DNA from: Tenacibaculum sp. 190130A14a
GTDB taxonomy: Bacteria > Bacteroidota > Bacteroidia > Flavobacteriales > Flavobacteriaceae
Length of the DNA: 64,000 nucleotides
Direction: 5' to 3'
NCBI RefSeq assembly: GCF_964048965.1
Contig: NZ_OZ040189.1
Span: 2,604,001 to 2,668,000 of the forward strand
A program made the translations under genes and the position numbers. Under the pieces are notes generated by a model. The model did not search any database, was not told the origin of the DNA, and saw only the letters and a list, made by a program, of their open reading frames with translations. Positions 52,702-61,513 of this stretch are shown here, in pieces; within the stretch, counting starts at the first letter, position 1; every line of letters starts with the position of its first letter.

Positions 52702-53838
52702 ATGGTTAAAAACCCCTTAGTAATTGCAGCTATGTTCTTCACGATGATAGCAGCTGCTCAGCAGGAGCATTGTACTACTCCAGATGAATCAATTGCCGAC
52801 CCTAATAGTATAACAAAATGTGCAGTAGATGATACTGACGGTTCTAAAAAAACGTTATCTATTGAAGTCTCAACGCGTAAAAGAGTTGTAAGAAAAAATA
52901 AAGAAGCAGTTAACTCTATCGGGATGTCTAGCAATAATAAAATTGCAGATATCAAAAAAAACACATTACTTGTTGGTAAATTAGAGTTAGAAGATAATTC
53001 TTCTACACTAGAAAAAGTACCATTTAACCTTGTAGAAGAAATTCCATTATTTCCAAAGTGTAATAATGTACCTTTAATTAAGCAAGCTAAATGTTTCAGT
53101 GATCAAATGTCTAAACATGTTATTAGTAACTTTAAATATCCTGAATCGGCTATTAATAAAGGTATCGGCGGAAGAGTTCTTGTACAATTTACAATTACTC
53201 CAACTGGTGAGGTAGAAGATATACTTTTAAGAGGACCTCAAAATGGAGAAATCTTAGAAAAAGAGGCTAAAAGAATTATTACTAGACTTCCAAAGTTTAC
53301 TCCAGGTAAGCATAATGGAAAGGCAGTAAAAGTTAAATATGGTGTACCAATTACATTCCAGTTACCAGAAGGAGTAACTAGAACAAATACTGGTAAGAGA
53401 TCTGCTACAAAAACAGCAGCTAAAGCTCCTGTAAGAAAAGCAGTAGTAAGAGCACCTAAGAAAAATACTATCACGAATTTTGTTAAGTTTGCTGAAGTTC
53501 AAAGAATTCCACAATTCAAAGCTTGTTCAAAAGCATCTGACATGCAAAAACTTAAATGTTTCAATGATAGAATGATTAGTCATGTCCAAAGAAACTTTAA
53601 CTATCCTGAAGCTGCTGCTCAGCAAAATATTCAAGGAAAAGTTTGGGTAAGATTTATCATAGACAAAACTGGTAATGTTGTAGACATTAAATCTAAAGGA
53701 CCTAAAAACGGTAGATTATTAGAGAAAGAAGCTGAAAGAATGGTTTCTACATTACCTAAATTCATTCCTGGTAATCACGATGGTCAAACAGCTAATGTAG
53801 AGTATTACATACCTATTAACTTCCAGTTAAAAGAATAG
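52702..53838 (+). CDS. Secreted protein with two TonB C-terminal-like domains (paralogue 3)
   Basis: The 378-aa protein has a signal peptide (1-20), the mature start HCTTPDESIADPNSITKC, a first TonB-C-like domain (about 112-228: VEEIPLFPKCNNVPL, GGRVLVQFTITPTGEV), a basic Ala/Lys/Arg linker (about 230-262) and a second domain (about 270-378: RIPQFKACSKASDMQ, GKVWVRFIIDKTGNV). It seems to have arisen from paralogue 2 by duplication of the domain. Both domains keep paired Cys (PKC/AKC and KAC/LKC). It ends at a bidirectional terminator. Confidence 0.85.
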   Translation: MVKNPLVIAAMFFTMIAAAQQEHCTTPDESIADPNSITKCAVDDTDGSKKTLSIEVSTRKRVVRKNKEAVNSIGMSSNNKIADIKKNTLLVGKLELEDNSSTLEKVPFNLVEEIPLFPKCNNVPLIKQAKCFSDQMSKHVISNFKYPESAINKGIGGRVLVQFTITPTGEVEDILLRGPQNGEILEKEAKRIITRLPKFTPGKHNGKAVKVKYGVPITFQLPEGVTRTNTGKRSATKTAAKAPVRKAVVRAPKKNTITNFVKFAEVQRIPQFKACSKASDMQKLKCFNDRMISHVQRNFNYPEAAAQQNIQGKVWVRFIIDKTGNVVDIKSKGPKNGRLLEKEAERMVSTLPKFIPGNHDGQTANVEYYIPINFQLKE

Positions 53839-53862
53839 AAATTGTTTTTAACCTATTTATAT

Positions 53863-53898
53863 AAAAAAGCGAGTTCAAATTGAACTCGCTTTTTATTT
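53863..53898. terminator. Bidirectional terminator
   Basis: AAAAAGCGAGTTCAA (53864-53878) and TTGAACTCGCTTTTT (53880-53894) pair almost perfectly, with A- and T-runs at the ends, between the convergent TonB-C gene and AIM24-like gene. Confidence 0.92.
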
Positions 53899-53922
53899 TA
53901 TTATTCTAATTTCTCTTATTAT

Positions 53923-54723
53923 TTAAAATCTATTATCTCCATCTAGTATATCTCCAATTCCTCCCAAAATACTCCCTTCTCCTCTATCTCCTTTTCCTGT
54001 TTGAGGAGCCATAGCCAATACTCTTCCAGCTAATCTACTAAACGGTAAAGATTGAATAAAAACGGTTCCAGGTCCTTCTAATCTAGCAAAAAACAAACCT
54101 TCACCTCCAAAAATTGTGTTTTTAATTCCTTTTACAAACTCTATATCATAATCTATGTCTTTTGTAAAACCAACAATACAACCCGTATCTACTTTCAAAA
54201 CCTCACCTGCTTGCAATACTTTTTTAGACATGGTTCCTCCGGCATGAATAAAGCCCATACCATCACCTTCCATTTTTTGCATGATAAAACCTTCTCCGCC
54301 AAACAATCCTCTTCCTAACCTTCTCGAAAATTCAATTCCAATTGATACTCCTTTTGCCGCACATAAAAAAGCATCCTTCTGACAAATAAATTTCCCTCCA
54401 AATTCGCTTAAATCAATTGGTACAATTTTCCCTGGATATGGAGAAGCAAAAGATACTTGCTTTTTTCCATGCCCTACATTTGTAAATACCGTCATAAACA
54501 AGTTTTCGCCAGTTAATAAACGTTTACCAGCTGAAAATATCTTTCCTAGAATTCCTTTTTCTTGATTAGAACCGTCTCCAAAAATGGTATTCATTTCTAC
54601 ATCAGATTCCATCATCATAAAACTTCCCGATTCCGCTACTACTCCCTCTTGTGGATCTAACTCTATTTCTACGTATTGCATTTCTTCGCCAAAAATGCGA
54701 TAATCAATTTCGTGTGCATTCAT
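53923..54723 (-). CDS. AIM24/TIGR00266-family protein
   Basis: The 266-aa protein shows the beta-sandwich pattern of the AIM24 family: MQYVEIELDPQEGVVAESGS, MMESDVEMNTIFGDG, FICQKDAFLCAAKGV and FGGEGFIMQKMEGDG with a matching FGGEGLFFARLEGPG. Family members bind lipids or form trimeric jelly-roll shells; no enzyme activity is known. It lies 42 bp downstream of a DUF4442 gene, with which it probably shares a transcript. Confidence 0.9.
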   Translation of the reverse strand: MNAHEIDYRIFGEEMQYVEIELDPQEGVVAESGSFMMMESDVEMNTIFGDGSNQEKGILGKIFSAGKRLLTGENLFMTVFTNVGHGKKQVSFASPYPGKIVPIDLSEFGGKFICQKDAFLCAAKGVSIGIEFSRRLGRGLFGGEGFIMQKMEGDGMGFIHAGGTMSKKVLQAGEVLKVDTGCIVGFTKDIDYDIEFVKGIKNTIFGGEGLFFARLEGPGTVFIQSLPFSRLAGRVLAMAPQTGKGDRGEGSILGGIGDILDGDNRF

Positions 54724-54765
54724 AATATTAGTTTTTATAGATTAGACTTTCATCTTTGTCTTTTG

Positions 54766-55221
54766 TTACGATTTCACTTTTAAACTCCACTCGAATTCAA
54801 ATTTAGAAACAGATATCTCATCCTCATTGATTCCTTCAGAAGTTACTATAACTGTTTGTCCTTCTCCGGTTTCAACTGACTTTTGAATCGCATTTTTTAT
54901 TATATCACCATCATTACATTCAAAACGTATCCTACCTGTTGCCTTCTTTGTAAAAGTTGCATTCATATTTGTAACTAACATAGATACTTTTCTTCCCGAT
55001 ACATCAATTGCTTGCATAACCAAAATCCCTGTCGAAAGTTCCGCAGCCATACCCTGAACTGCCCAAAACATGGATTTAAACGGGTTTTGATTGATCCATT
55101 TATGCTTTACCGTTACTAAAGAATTCTCTTGAGAAATAGACTTTACTCTAATTCCGCAGATATATGCTGATGGTAATTTAAAAAATGTAAAAAAGTTAAT
55201 TTTTCTAGGTGTAAATTTCAT
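54766..55221 (-). CDS. DUF4442 hot-dog-fold protein (thioesterase-like)
   Basis: The 151-aa protein begins MKFTPRKINFFTFFKLPSAY (ATG at 55219-55221; an upstream ATG would add seven residues). Typical DUF4442 stretches are VKHKWINQNPFKSMFWAVQG and AAELSTGILVMQAID, which form the hot-dog helix and active-site loop. Such proteins are thought to be acyl-CoA thioesterases, but substrate and activity are unproven. It precedes the AIM24 gene. Confidence 0.82.
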   Translation of the reverse strand: MKFTPRKINFFTFFKLPSAYICGIRVKSISQENSLVTVKHKWINQNPFKSMFWAVQGMAAELSTGILVMQAIDVSGRKVSMLVTNMNATFTKKATGRIRFECNDGDIIKNAIQKSVETGEGQTVIVTSEGINEDEISVSKFEFEWSLKVKS

Positions 55222-55307
55222 TTTATCAGTATTTACAGGCAATGTACAGCTTTTTATCCAAACAATTCAAATGAGTCTATATGTTAAAAAATGTTAAATT
55301 TTAGTAC

Positions 55308-55371
55308 TATGTATTGCATAATACCTTTTAAAAGATATATATTTGCAATGTAAAGTATTATACAATCCATA
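55308..55371 (+). promoter_or_regulatory. Promoter of the PadR operon bracketed by a 17-bp inverted repeat
   Basis: TTG (55314-55316), a 21-nt spacer and TATATTTG (55338-55345) match the Flavobacterium consensus. The sequence at 55308-55324, read on the minus strand, is GTATTATGCAATACATA; the plus-strand sequence at 55355-55371 is GTATTATACAATCCATA: 15 of 17 identical. The left arm covers the -33 TTG and the right arm the start region, so a dimer-bound regulator could block transcription. The obvious candidate is PadR, encoded in the same operon. Confidence 0.6.
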
Positions 55372-55376
55372 TTATT

Positions 55377-55805
55377 ATGCAACACAATAACGAAAACACC
55401 AATGCTTTTTTGATACATATATCAGCCTTTGCCGGCTATTTATTTCCTTTAGGGAGTATTATAACACCGTTAATATTATGGCAAACATTAAAAACTAGAA
55501 GTTTGTTTTTAGATGATCATGGTAAAGAAGCTGTAAATTTCAATATAAGTTTTGGAATTTACATTTTGATTTTGAGTGCTTCTTTTTTCTCATTTATATT
55601 CGGAAACATCTTTGACATTTTTAATGGGATCGATATTGATTTTGGCGGTCGTCATGGATATGGAGGCCTTTTTGGATTTATAGGAGTCGCTTCTTTAGTA
55701 AGTGTAGTAACCTTAATAAAAATAGCCTTAATTATCATTGCCGCAATGAAAGCAAACAAAGGAGAACATTACAAGTATCCTTTTACTATAAAATTTATAA
55801 AGTAA
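55377..55805 (+). CDS. DUF4870 membrane protein
   Basis: The 142-aa protein has three membrane segments (about 8-34, 52-77 and 100-125) and the DUF4870 hallmark ISAFAGYLFPLGSIITPLIL plus DDHGKEAVNFNISFGIY. It resides in the inner membrane; function unknown. It is the first gene of the DUF4870-PadR-PspC-SnoaL operon, behind the inverted-repeat promoter. A short Gly-rich loop (DFGGRHGYGGLFGF) separates the last two helices. Confidence 0.9.
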   Translation: MQHNNENTNAFLIHISAFAGYLFPLGSIITPLILWQTLKTRSLFLDDHGKEAVNFNISFGIYILILSASFFSFIFGNIFDIFNGIDIDFGGRHGYGGLFGFIGVASLVSVVTLIKIALIIIAAMKANKGEHYKYPFTIKFIK

Positions 55806-55823
55806 TAATATAAACCACTCTCA

Positions 55824-56168
55824 ATGAAGATAGAAAACACAAAAGCGCAAATGCGTAAGGGAGTATTAGAATATTGCATCTTATCAATATTACAAAATGG
55901 AGATGCATATACTTCTGAGATTCTTTCTAACCTAAAAAGCGCAGAGATGATTGTGGTTGAAGGTACCATATATCCGTTATTAACTCGATTAAAAAACGCA
56001 GGATTATTAACCTATAGATGGGAAGAATCAACCTCAGGACCGCCACGTAAATATTACGTATTGACAGAAAATGGTCAATTGTTTTTAAAAGAATTAGACA
56101 AAACCTGGAATAATTTAGTATCAGCAGTAAACCAAGTAACAAGTACAAAATCAACTAAAAATGAATAA
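55824..56168 (+). CDS. PadR-family transcriptional regulator
   Basis: The 114-aa protein has the PadR winged helix: RKGVLEYCILSILQNGDAYT, then EGTIYPLLTRLKNAGLL and TSGPPRKYYVLTENGQ. It lacks the long C-terminal dimer domain, so it is the short (subfamily 2) form. It overlaps the PspC gene by 8 bp and probably represses its own operon through the repeat upstream of DUF4870. In Bacteroidota this PadR-PspC pair responds to envelope or phage-shock-like stress in several genomes; here it is inference. Confidence 0.93.
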   Translation: MKIENTKAQMRKGVLEYCILSILQNGDAYTSEILSNLKSAEMIVVEGTIYPLLTRLKNAGLLTYRWEESTSGPPRKYYVLTENGQLFLKELDKTWNNLVSAVNQVTSTKSTKNE

Positions 56169-58137
56169 GACAATAAATATAAATTTAGGCGGGTTCTTCT
56201 TCCATATAGATGAGATCGCTTATCAAAAATTAAAACGCTACCTAGATGCAATTTCGCGTTCTCTTAGCGATGATCCTCAAGGCAAAGAAGAAATTATAGC
56301 CGATATTGAAACGAGAATTAGTGAACTTTTATCTGAAAGAATTACAGATGCTCGTCAGGTTATAAATGAAGGAGACATTGATGAGGTAATTGCTATTATG
56401 GGGCAACCTGAAGATTATACAGAAGACGAAGAATATGCAACTGAATCAGGTTCTTATTACAACAGAAGAAATCAATCATCTAAGAAACTTTTTAGAGATG
56501 GAGAAGATAAATTTTTAGCAGGTGTTGCTTCTGGATTAGGTCACTATTTCAATGTTGATGTTATTTGGATCCGTTTAGCATTCTTGTTATTAACCTTAGC
56601 CGGATTTGGGTTTGGAGTAATTGGATATATCATTTTATGGGTATTACTCCCAGAAGCAAAAACAACTTCCGATAAACTCCAAATGGAAGGTGAAGCTGTT
56701 AATATTGACAACATAGAAAAAAAAATTAGAAACGAATTTGACAACCTTTCTTCAAAGGTAAAGGAAGGCGCCCATGAATTAACTGATAAAATCTCTAATG
56801 CCGATTACCAAAAATTACGTAACCAAACTAAATCTGGCGCGCAAGATTTTGCAGATACTTTAGGAAAAATTTTACTAACCGTGTTTAAGGTGTTTGGTAA
56901 ATTCATGGGCGTACTTTTAATTTTTATTGCTGGAATAACGTTGATTTCATTGTTATTTGGATTGTTTTTTGCTGGTAGCTTGGAGGTATTAAACTTTGAT
57001 GGTGATTTAGTTCATTATCCACCATTTTTCTATGATTCTGCCTTACCAAAATGGTTATTAACCACCTTTATATTTTTGGTTGTAGGAATTCCTTTTGTAG
57101 CACTTTTCATTTTAGGTTTAAGGATATTATCTCCTAACTTAAAAAAGATTGGAACACCTACCACATTAACCTTATTAGGTGTTTGGTTTGTAGCTGTATT
57201 AGGGTTAGGTTTCTCAGCAGTAGAATATGGTACCTCTAGAGCGTATGATGGAAGCAATGTAAGTAAACATAGTATTACATACAATCAAGAAGAGCCTTTA
57301 AAGATTAGAGTCGTAAACGACGATAACATTTATTATTTACATAATTTAAGAAGAAGAGGAAATAGCATTGATGTAAACATAAATGATAAAGAAACTAAAT
57401 ATTCTAACAATGTTAAGATTGATGTAGCCAAAAGTGAAACTGGAAATGCTTATATCGAAATAAAAAAGACTTCAGAAGGGAGAAGGCGTAGTAAAGCAGG
57501 TGACAATGCAAAAAAAATAGTATACAACTTTAAATCTGCTAACAATACTATTGTATTTGATGCTTTCTATTTAAGTGAAATTCAAAACTTATGGAAAGAA
57601 GAAGAAGTAAAAGCTACTATTTTTATTCCGGAAGGTACTTCCCTTTACTTTGAAGGTTCATCAAGAAACTTCTTATACGGAGTTGACAATACTGAAGGAA
57701 TTTATGATAGAGATATGGCCAACCATCACTTTAAAATGACTTCTAAAGGATTGGAATGTACTGACTGTGATTCAGATTCACCTGAAGAATCAACTAATGA
57801 AGATGATAATGACAGTAATAATGATAACGAAGTTAGTTTTATGTTTGACAGTACAATAAATGACATTAAAGCTGAATTCATTATTAACAGTAGTACAACC
57901 AAAAAAGAGCTTGAAAAATTGATTGATTGGTTTAAGTACAAAAAGAATATTGATATTGACGTTACAAATGCCCTATATGATGCTGAAGACAAAATCAAGA
58001 GATTACGATTAGAAATAAATTGTAATGATGGATATGAAGGTATCATAAATATCTCTAATAACATTGTAAAAGATCTTCCTAAAGGATTTAGAAGATTGTA
58101 TAATGAAGAAGGGAACCTTGCCTTTAAAACCTGGTAA
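56161..58137 (+). CDS. PspC-domain membrane protein with large C-terminal region
   Basis: The 658-aa protein has a soluble N-terminal helical domain (about 20-90, with LSDDPQGKEEIIADIETRIS), a PspC domain (about 105-170: KLFRDGEDKFLAGVASGLGH and a helix hairpin), three more membrane segments (about 238-268, 292-322 and 335-360) and an extracytoplasmic beta-rich domain with an acidic Asn/Asp/Glu-rich linker (about 540-562). It resembles Flavobacterial PspC proteins of this size. Its role is envelope-stress sensing or maintenance by analogy with PspC. It overlaps padR by 8 bp. Confidence 0.9.
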   Translation: MNKTININLGGFFFHIDEIAYQKLKRYLDAISRSLSDDPQGKEEIIADIETRISELLSERITDARQVINEGDIDEVIAIMGQPEDYTEDEEYATESGSYYNRRNQSSKKLFRDGEDKFLAGVASGLGHYFNVDVIWIRLAFLLLTLAGFGFGVIGYIILWVLLPEAKTTSDKLQMEGEAVNIDNIEKKIRNEFDNLSSKVKEGAHELTDKISNADYQKLRNQTKSGAQDFADTLGKILLTVFKVFGKFMGVLLIFIAGITLISLLFGLFFAGSLEVLNFDGDLVHYPPFFYDSALPKWLLTTFIFLVVGIPFVALFILGLRILSPNLKKIGTPTTLTLLGVWFVAVLGLGFSAVEYGTSRAYDGSNVSKHSITYNQEEPLKIRVVNDDNIYYLHNLRRRGNSIDVNINDKETKYSNNVKIDVAKSETGNAYIEIKKTSEGRRRSKAGDNAKKIVYNFKSANNTIVFDAFYLSEIQNLWKEEEVKATIFIPEGTSLYFEGSSRNFLYGVDNTEGIYDRDMANHHFKMTSKGLECTDCDSDSPEESTNEDDNDSNNDNEVSFMFDSTINDIKAEFIINSSTTKKELEKLIDWFKYKKNIDIDVTNALYDAEDKIKRLRLEINCNDGYEGIINISNNIVKDLPKGFRRLYNEEGNLAFKTW

Positions 58138-58154
58138 TCGAAAACTGAAAAACT

Positions 58155-58661
58155 ATGAACGAATTATTTGATTTCTTTTTTAAAGGCAACTTTTTCTTTA
58201 AAATTTTAGGTTTCTTATACGCACTTCTTCTTTCTTGGGTAATGAATGGACAAGTAAATGAAATTCCTAAATACCAACCAACTGACAACAAACTATATAA
58301 AGAGATAATAAAAATGGATAGTATTTATTTCACGGCGTACAACCAATGTGACATGAAAACACAAGCTTCTTTATACCATGACAACTTAGAGTTTTATCAT
58401 GATAAAGGTGGGGTAATTACTTCAAAAAAAGAGCTTTTAGATGCTATCGAACAAAACATATGTAATAAAGTAACGCGAACTTTAGTTGAAGGAAGTGTTG
58501 AAGTATATCCAATACCTGATTACGGAGCTGTTCAAATTGGATATCATAAATTTTTCAATAATAGAGAACCCAATCAAAAATCAATACCAAGCAAATTTAT
58601 TGTTCTCTGGAAAAAAGAAGATAAACACTGGAAAATAACAAGAGTTGTAAGTCTACATTAA
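58155..58661 (+). CDS. Secreted SnoaL/DUF4440-like protein
   Basis: The 168-aa protein has a hydrophobic N-terminus (about 10-31, FFFKILGFLYALLLSWVMNG) acting as signal or anchor, followed by an NTF2-like fold: EIIKMDSIYFTAYNQCDMKT, SLYHDNLEFYHDKGGVITSK and the last strand WKITRVVSLH. The cavity lacks an obvious catalytic set. It follows the PspC gene by 17 bp and ends the operon. It differs in sequence from the SnoaL-like protein of the copper cassette but has the same fold. Confidence 0.8.
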   Translation: MNELFDFFFKGNFFFKILGFLYALLLSWVMNGQVNEIPKYQPTDNKLYKEIIKMDSIYFTAYNQCDMKTQASLYHDNLEFYHDKGGVITSKKELLDAIEQNICNKVTRTLVEGSVEVYPIPDYGAVQIGYHKFFNNREPNQKSIPSKFIVLWKKEDKHWKITRVVSLH

Positions 58662-58738
58662 AATATAGTTTCTACTAAAAACATTAGTTCATTAGTTAGC
58701 TAACTCTAATGACACTAATACTTGGTTTTATTAGTTTA

Positions 58739-58774
58739 GAAGGCCAAAGCAATATGCTTTGGCCTTCCTCTTTT
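58739..58774. terminator. Bidirectional terminator
   Basis: GAAGGCCAAAGCA (58739-58751) and TGCTTTGGCCTTC (58755-58767) form a perfect 13-bp stem with a 3-nt loop, followed by CTCTTTTT. It separates the PadR operon from the convergent RNA methyltransferase gene. Confidence 0.93.
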
Positions 58775-58798
58775 TATGTTATATGTCAAAGTCAAATT

Positions 58799-59971
58799 TT
58801 AATCTTCCGTTATCCGTTGTTTTTTAAGCTTCTTACTCCCTTCGTACAATTCATACTTAACAAAACGACAATCTAAGTCAGCATTTTTTAAAGGAATTCT
58901 TCTAGAAGTTCTTAAACCGACATGTTTTAATGCTTGAATATCTGATGTTATTAACCAAGCTGTAGAATTTGAATAATTATGCTTAAGTGTATCTCCTATT
59001 TTTCTGTAAAATTCTTCCACATCAATATTTAATCTTTCTCCATATGGTGGGTTGAATAAAATGGTGGTCTTACCAAAAACTTCCTTTTTAGAATTGAAAA
59101 AGTTCACGTGATGCACCCCTACAAACTCTTCTAAATTTGCGTTAACAATATTTTGCTGTGCCTTTCTCACTGCAGAAGGAGCTTTATCAAACCCCATTAT
59201 TTTAAAATGAGAACTTCTAATTTTCTTTAATAACGAATCTTGAATAGTAAAGTATAAATCCTCGTCGTAATCATTCCAATTTTCAAAAGCAAAATGCTTA
59301 CGATTAATGTTTGCTGGTATTTTATTCGCTATCATAGCGGCTTCAATCAAAATTGTACCTGAACCACACATTGGATCTATAAAGTTCTCTTCTCCTTTAT
59401 ATCCAGAAAGTAAAATCAATCCAGCTGCCAATACTTCATTAATTGGTGCAATGTTTGTAGCACTTCTATATCCTCTTTTGTGCAATGATTCTCCAGAAGA
59501 ATCTAAAGAAATGGTTAACCATTCTTTATGAATATGAATATGAATCTTTACATCTGGGTATTTTAAATCTACATTAGGTCTTTTACCATGTTTATGACGA
59601 AAATAATCGGCAATTGCATCTTTCGATTTTAAACTAATGTAATGAGAATTTGAGGTGAAATTTCTTGAATTTACTACAGCTCCTATAGCAAAAGTTCCAT
59701 CGGCATCTAAAAAACGTTCCCATTTTACACGTTGAATTGCTTCGTATAAATCTTCTTCATCAAAAATCTTACTACGCTTAATTGGTTTTAAAATACGAAT
59801 AGCAGTACGCAGAGCAATATTTGCTTTATACATAAAACCTTTATCTCCTCTAAAAGAAACATTTCGAATTCCTTCTTTTACTTCTCTTGCACCTAATAGC
59901 CTTAATTCATCTGCTAATACTCCTTCTAAACCAGCCATTGTAATGGCAGTCATTTTAAAATCTTGCTCCAT
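58799..59971 (-). CDS. THUMP-domain class I RNA methyltransferase (RlmL-like)
   Basis: The 390-aa protein has an N-terminal THUMP region (about 10-155, beginning MEQDFKMTAITMAGLEGVLA), then a Rossmann methyltransferase domain (about 160-370) with FIDPMCGSGTILIEAA (SAM binding) and FNPPYGERL (NPPY catalytic motif). The target is probably a guanine N2 in 23S rRNA, as for RlmL. I chose ATG 59971: the next in-frame ATG upstream (59995) overlaps the TACTTTTG promoter element. A Lys-rich tail ends the protein. Confidence 0.92.
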   Translation of the reverse strand: MEQDFKMTAITMAGLEGVLADELRLLGAREVKEGIRNVSFRGDKGFMYKANIALRTAIRILKPIKRSKIFDEEDLYEAIQRVKWERFLDADGTFAIGAVVNSRNFTSNSHYISLKSKDAIADYFRHKHGKRPNVDLKYPDVKIHIHIHKEWLTISLDSSGESLHKRGYRSATNIAPINEVLAAGLILLSGYKGEENFIDPMCGSGTILIEAAMIANKIPANINRKHFAFENWNDYDEDLYFTIQDSLLKKIRSSHFKIMGFDKAPSAVRKAQQNIVNANLEEFVGVHHVNFFNSKKEVFGKTTILFNPPYGERLNIDVEEFYRKIGDTLKHNYSNSTAWLITSDIQALKHVGLRTSRRIPLKNADLDCRFVKYELYEGSKKLKKQRITED

Positions 59972-59992
59972 AGAACTTATAAAATTGAATTG

Positions 59993-60000
59993 CAAAAGTA
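59993..60000 (-). promoter_or_regulatory. -7 element of the RNA methyltransferase gene
   Basis: TACTTTTG on the minus strand matches TANNTTTG, 21 nt upstream of the chosen ATG at 59971, and overlaps the alternative ATG at 59995. Confidence 0.5.
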
Positions 60001-60051
60001 CTGTTTTAAATAATTGTAAACACAGAGTCTTTTCAAAATGTAAGATTTACG

Positions 60052-60059
60052 TATTTTTG
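60052..60059 (+). promoter_or_regulatory. -7 element of the SAM methyltransferase-ZIP operon
   Basis: TATTTTTG matches TANNTTTG, 15 nt upstream of the ATG at 60075. No TTG is found at the usual distance. Confidence 0.5.
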
Positions 60060-60074
60060 CAGACCTTATAGCAT

Positions 60075-60800
60075 ATGAAAACAACAGATTGGTTTAGCGA
60101 ATGGTTTAATACACCATATTATCATATTTTGTACAAGCATAGAAATGATGCTGATGCTCAATTCTTTATGCGCAATATCACACAATTTTTAGCACTTCCT
60201 AAAAGCAGTCATATTGCTGATTTACCTTGTGGTAAAGGAAGACATTCCGTTTATCTTAATTCCTTGGGGTATCAGGTTACAGGAGGTGATTTAAGTGAAA
60301 ATAGCATTTTACATGCAAAACAATTCGAAAATGACAGCTTACAATTTGAAGTTTGGGATATGCGTACTCCTCTTGAAAACAAATACGATGCTGTTTTTAA
60401 CTTATTTACAAGTTTTGGGTATTTTGAAGATGATAACGAGGATATTACCATTTTAAAAAGCATTAAAAACGGGCTAAAGGAAAATGGTGTATTTGTTTTA
60501 GACTTTTTAAATGTTGAAAAAGTAAAAGCAAACTTGGTAAAAGAAGAAACTAAAACGGTAGATAGAATAGATTTTCATATCAATCGTGAAATTAAAAATG
60601 GTTTTATTTTAAAGCATATCAAATTTACTGCAGATGAGAAAACATATGCTTTTACAGAGCAGGTCAAATTTTTAACCCTTGACAAAATGAAAGGATATTT
60701 TGATGTTGTTGGACTCCAAGTTAAAAACATCTTTGGAGACTATGCTTTAAATGATTTCGATCCTGCTTCTTCTGACCGTTTAATTTTAGTTGCTGAATGA
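60075..60800 (+). CDS. Class I SAM-dependent methyltransferase
   Basis: The 241-aa protein has a Rossmann methyltransferase core (about 40-145) with IADLPCGKGRHSVYLNSLGY (motif I), GGDLSENSI (motif II acidic) and YDAVFNLFTSFGYF. The C-terminal part (about 160-241) is beta-rich. The acceptor cannot be predicted. It overlaps the ZIP transporter gene by 4 bp and so is co-translated with it. Confidence 0.9.
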   Translation: MKTTDWFSEWFNTPYYHILYKHRNDADAQFFMRNITQFLALPKSSHIADLPCGKGRHSVYLNSLGYQVTGGDLSENSILHAKQFENDSLQFEVWDMRTPLENKYDAVFNLFTSFGYFEDDNEDITILKSIKNGLKENGVFVLDFLNVEKVKANLVKEETKTVDRIDFHINREIKNGFILKHIKFTADEKTYAFTEQVKFLTLDKMKGYFDVVGLQVKNIFGDYALNDFDPASSDRLILVAE

Positions 60801-61483
60801 GTTCTTTGATTCTAATTATATCTGTATTAATTGGTGCTTTAATCGTATTGTATTTAAAGCCAAATACAAAGTTTGTTCGCTTACTATTGGCTTTTAGTGG
60901 AGCTTACTTATTATCTGTAACCATTCTACACTTGATACCAGAAGTATATATTGAAACTTCAAATTCAAAAAAAACAGGAATTCTTATCATTTTAGGAATT
61001 CTTATACAATCTATTTTAGAATCCTTTTCAAAAGGAGCAGAACATGGACATGTACACGTTCATTCAGATAAAAATCAATTTCCTTGGCTACTTTTTGTTA
61101 GTTTAAGTATTCATGCTTTTACTGAAGGACTACCTATTCATGACCATGATGATCACCAACATAATCTTTTATGGGCCATTTTTATTCATAAAATTCCAAT
61201 CGCTATTGTACTTACCACCTTTTTACTTAAAGCGAAATACAGCAAAAAAACAATTGCTTTGTTTTTAGGTTTTTTCGCATTAATGAGCCCTTTAGGTATC
61301 TATATTTCGGAAAAGGCATCGTTTTTACATGAATACCACTCTGAAATTATTGCGGTGACCATTGGTATTTTTCTTCACATCTCTACGATTATCTTATTTG
61401 AAAGTTCTGAAAATCACAAATTCAATTTTCAAAAATTCACTGCTATTTTATTAGGTATTTTACTGACTGTTTTTACTTTATAA
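60797..61483 (+). CDS. ZIP-family divalent metal transporter
   Basis: The 228-aa membrane protein has about seven helices and a His-rich loop (HGHVHVHSDKNQ, about 77-88, and HDHDDHQHN, about 114-122). The ZIP signature HAFTEGLPIHD lies at about 105-115 and HKIPIAIVLTTFLL at about 129-142; both supply the transmembrane metal site. It would import Zn or Fe across the inner membrane. It follows the methyltransferase with a 4-bp overlap and is unrelated to the export cargo at the left. Confidence 0.9.
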   Translation: MSSLILIISVLIGALIVLYLKPNTKFVRLLLAFSGAYLLSVTILHLIPEVYIETSNSKKTGILIILGILIQSILESFSKGAEHGHVHVHSDKNQFPWLLFVSLSIHAFTEGLPIHDHDDHQHNLLWAIFIHKIPIAIVLTTFLLKAKYSKKTIALFLGFFALMSPLGIYISEKASFLHEYHSEIIAVTIGIFLHISTIILFESSENHKFNFQKFTAILLGILLTVFTL

Positions 61484-61489
61484 TTTGTT

Positions 61490-61505
61490 TACCTATATTT
61501 AGGTA
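61490..61505. promoter_or_regulatory. NarL-like 7-2-7 inverted repeat, box 1
   Basis: TACCTATATTTAGGTA is an inverted pair of heptamers (TACCTAT and, inverted, TACCTAA) separated by 2 bp. This is the 7-2-7 geometry and TACYYMT-like core used by NarL-family response regulators. It lies 7 bp after the ZIP stop and 86 bp upstream of the next ATG. Confidence 0.55.
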
Positions 61506-61513
61506 GTTTAAAA

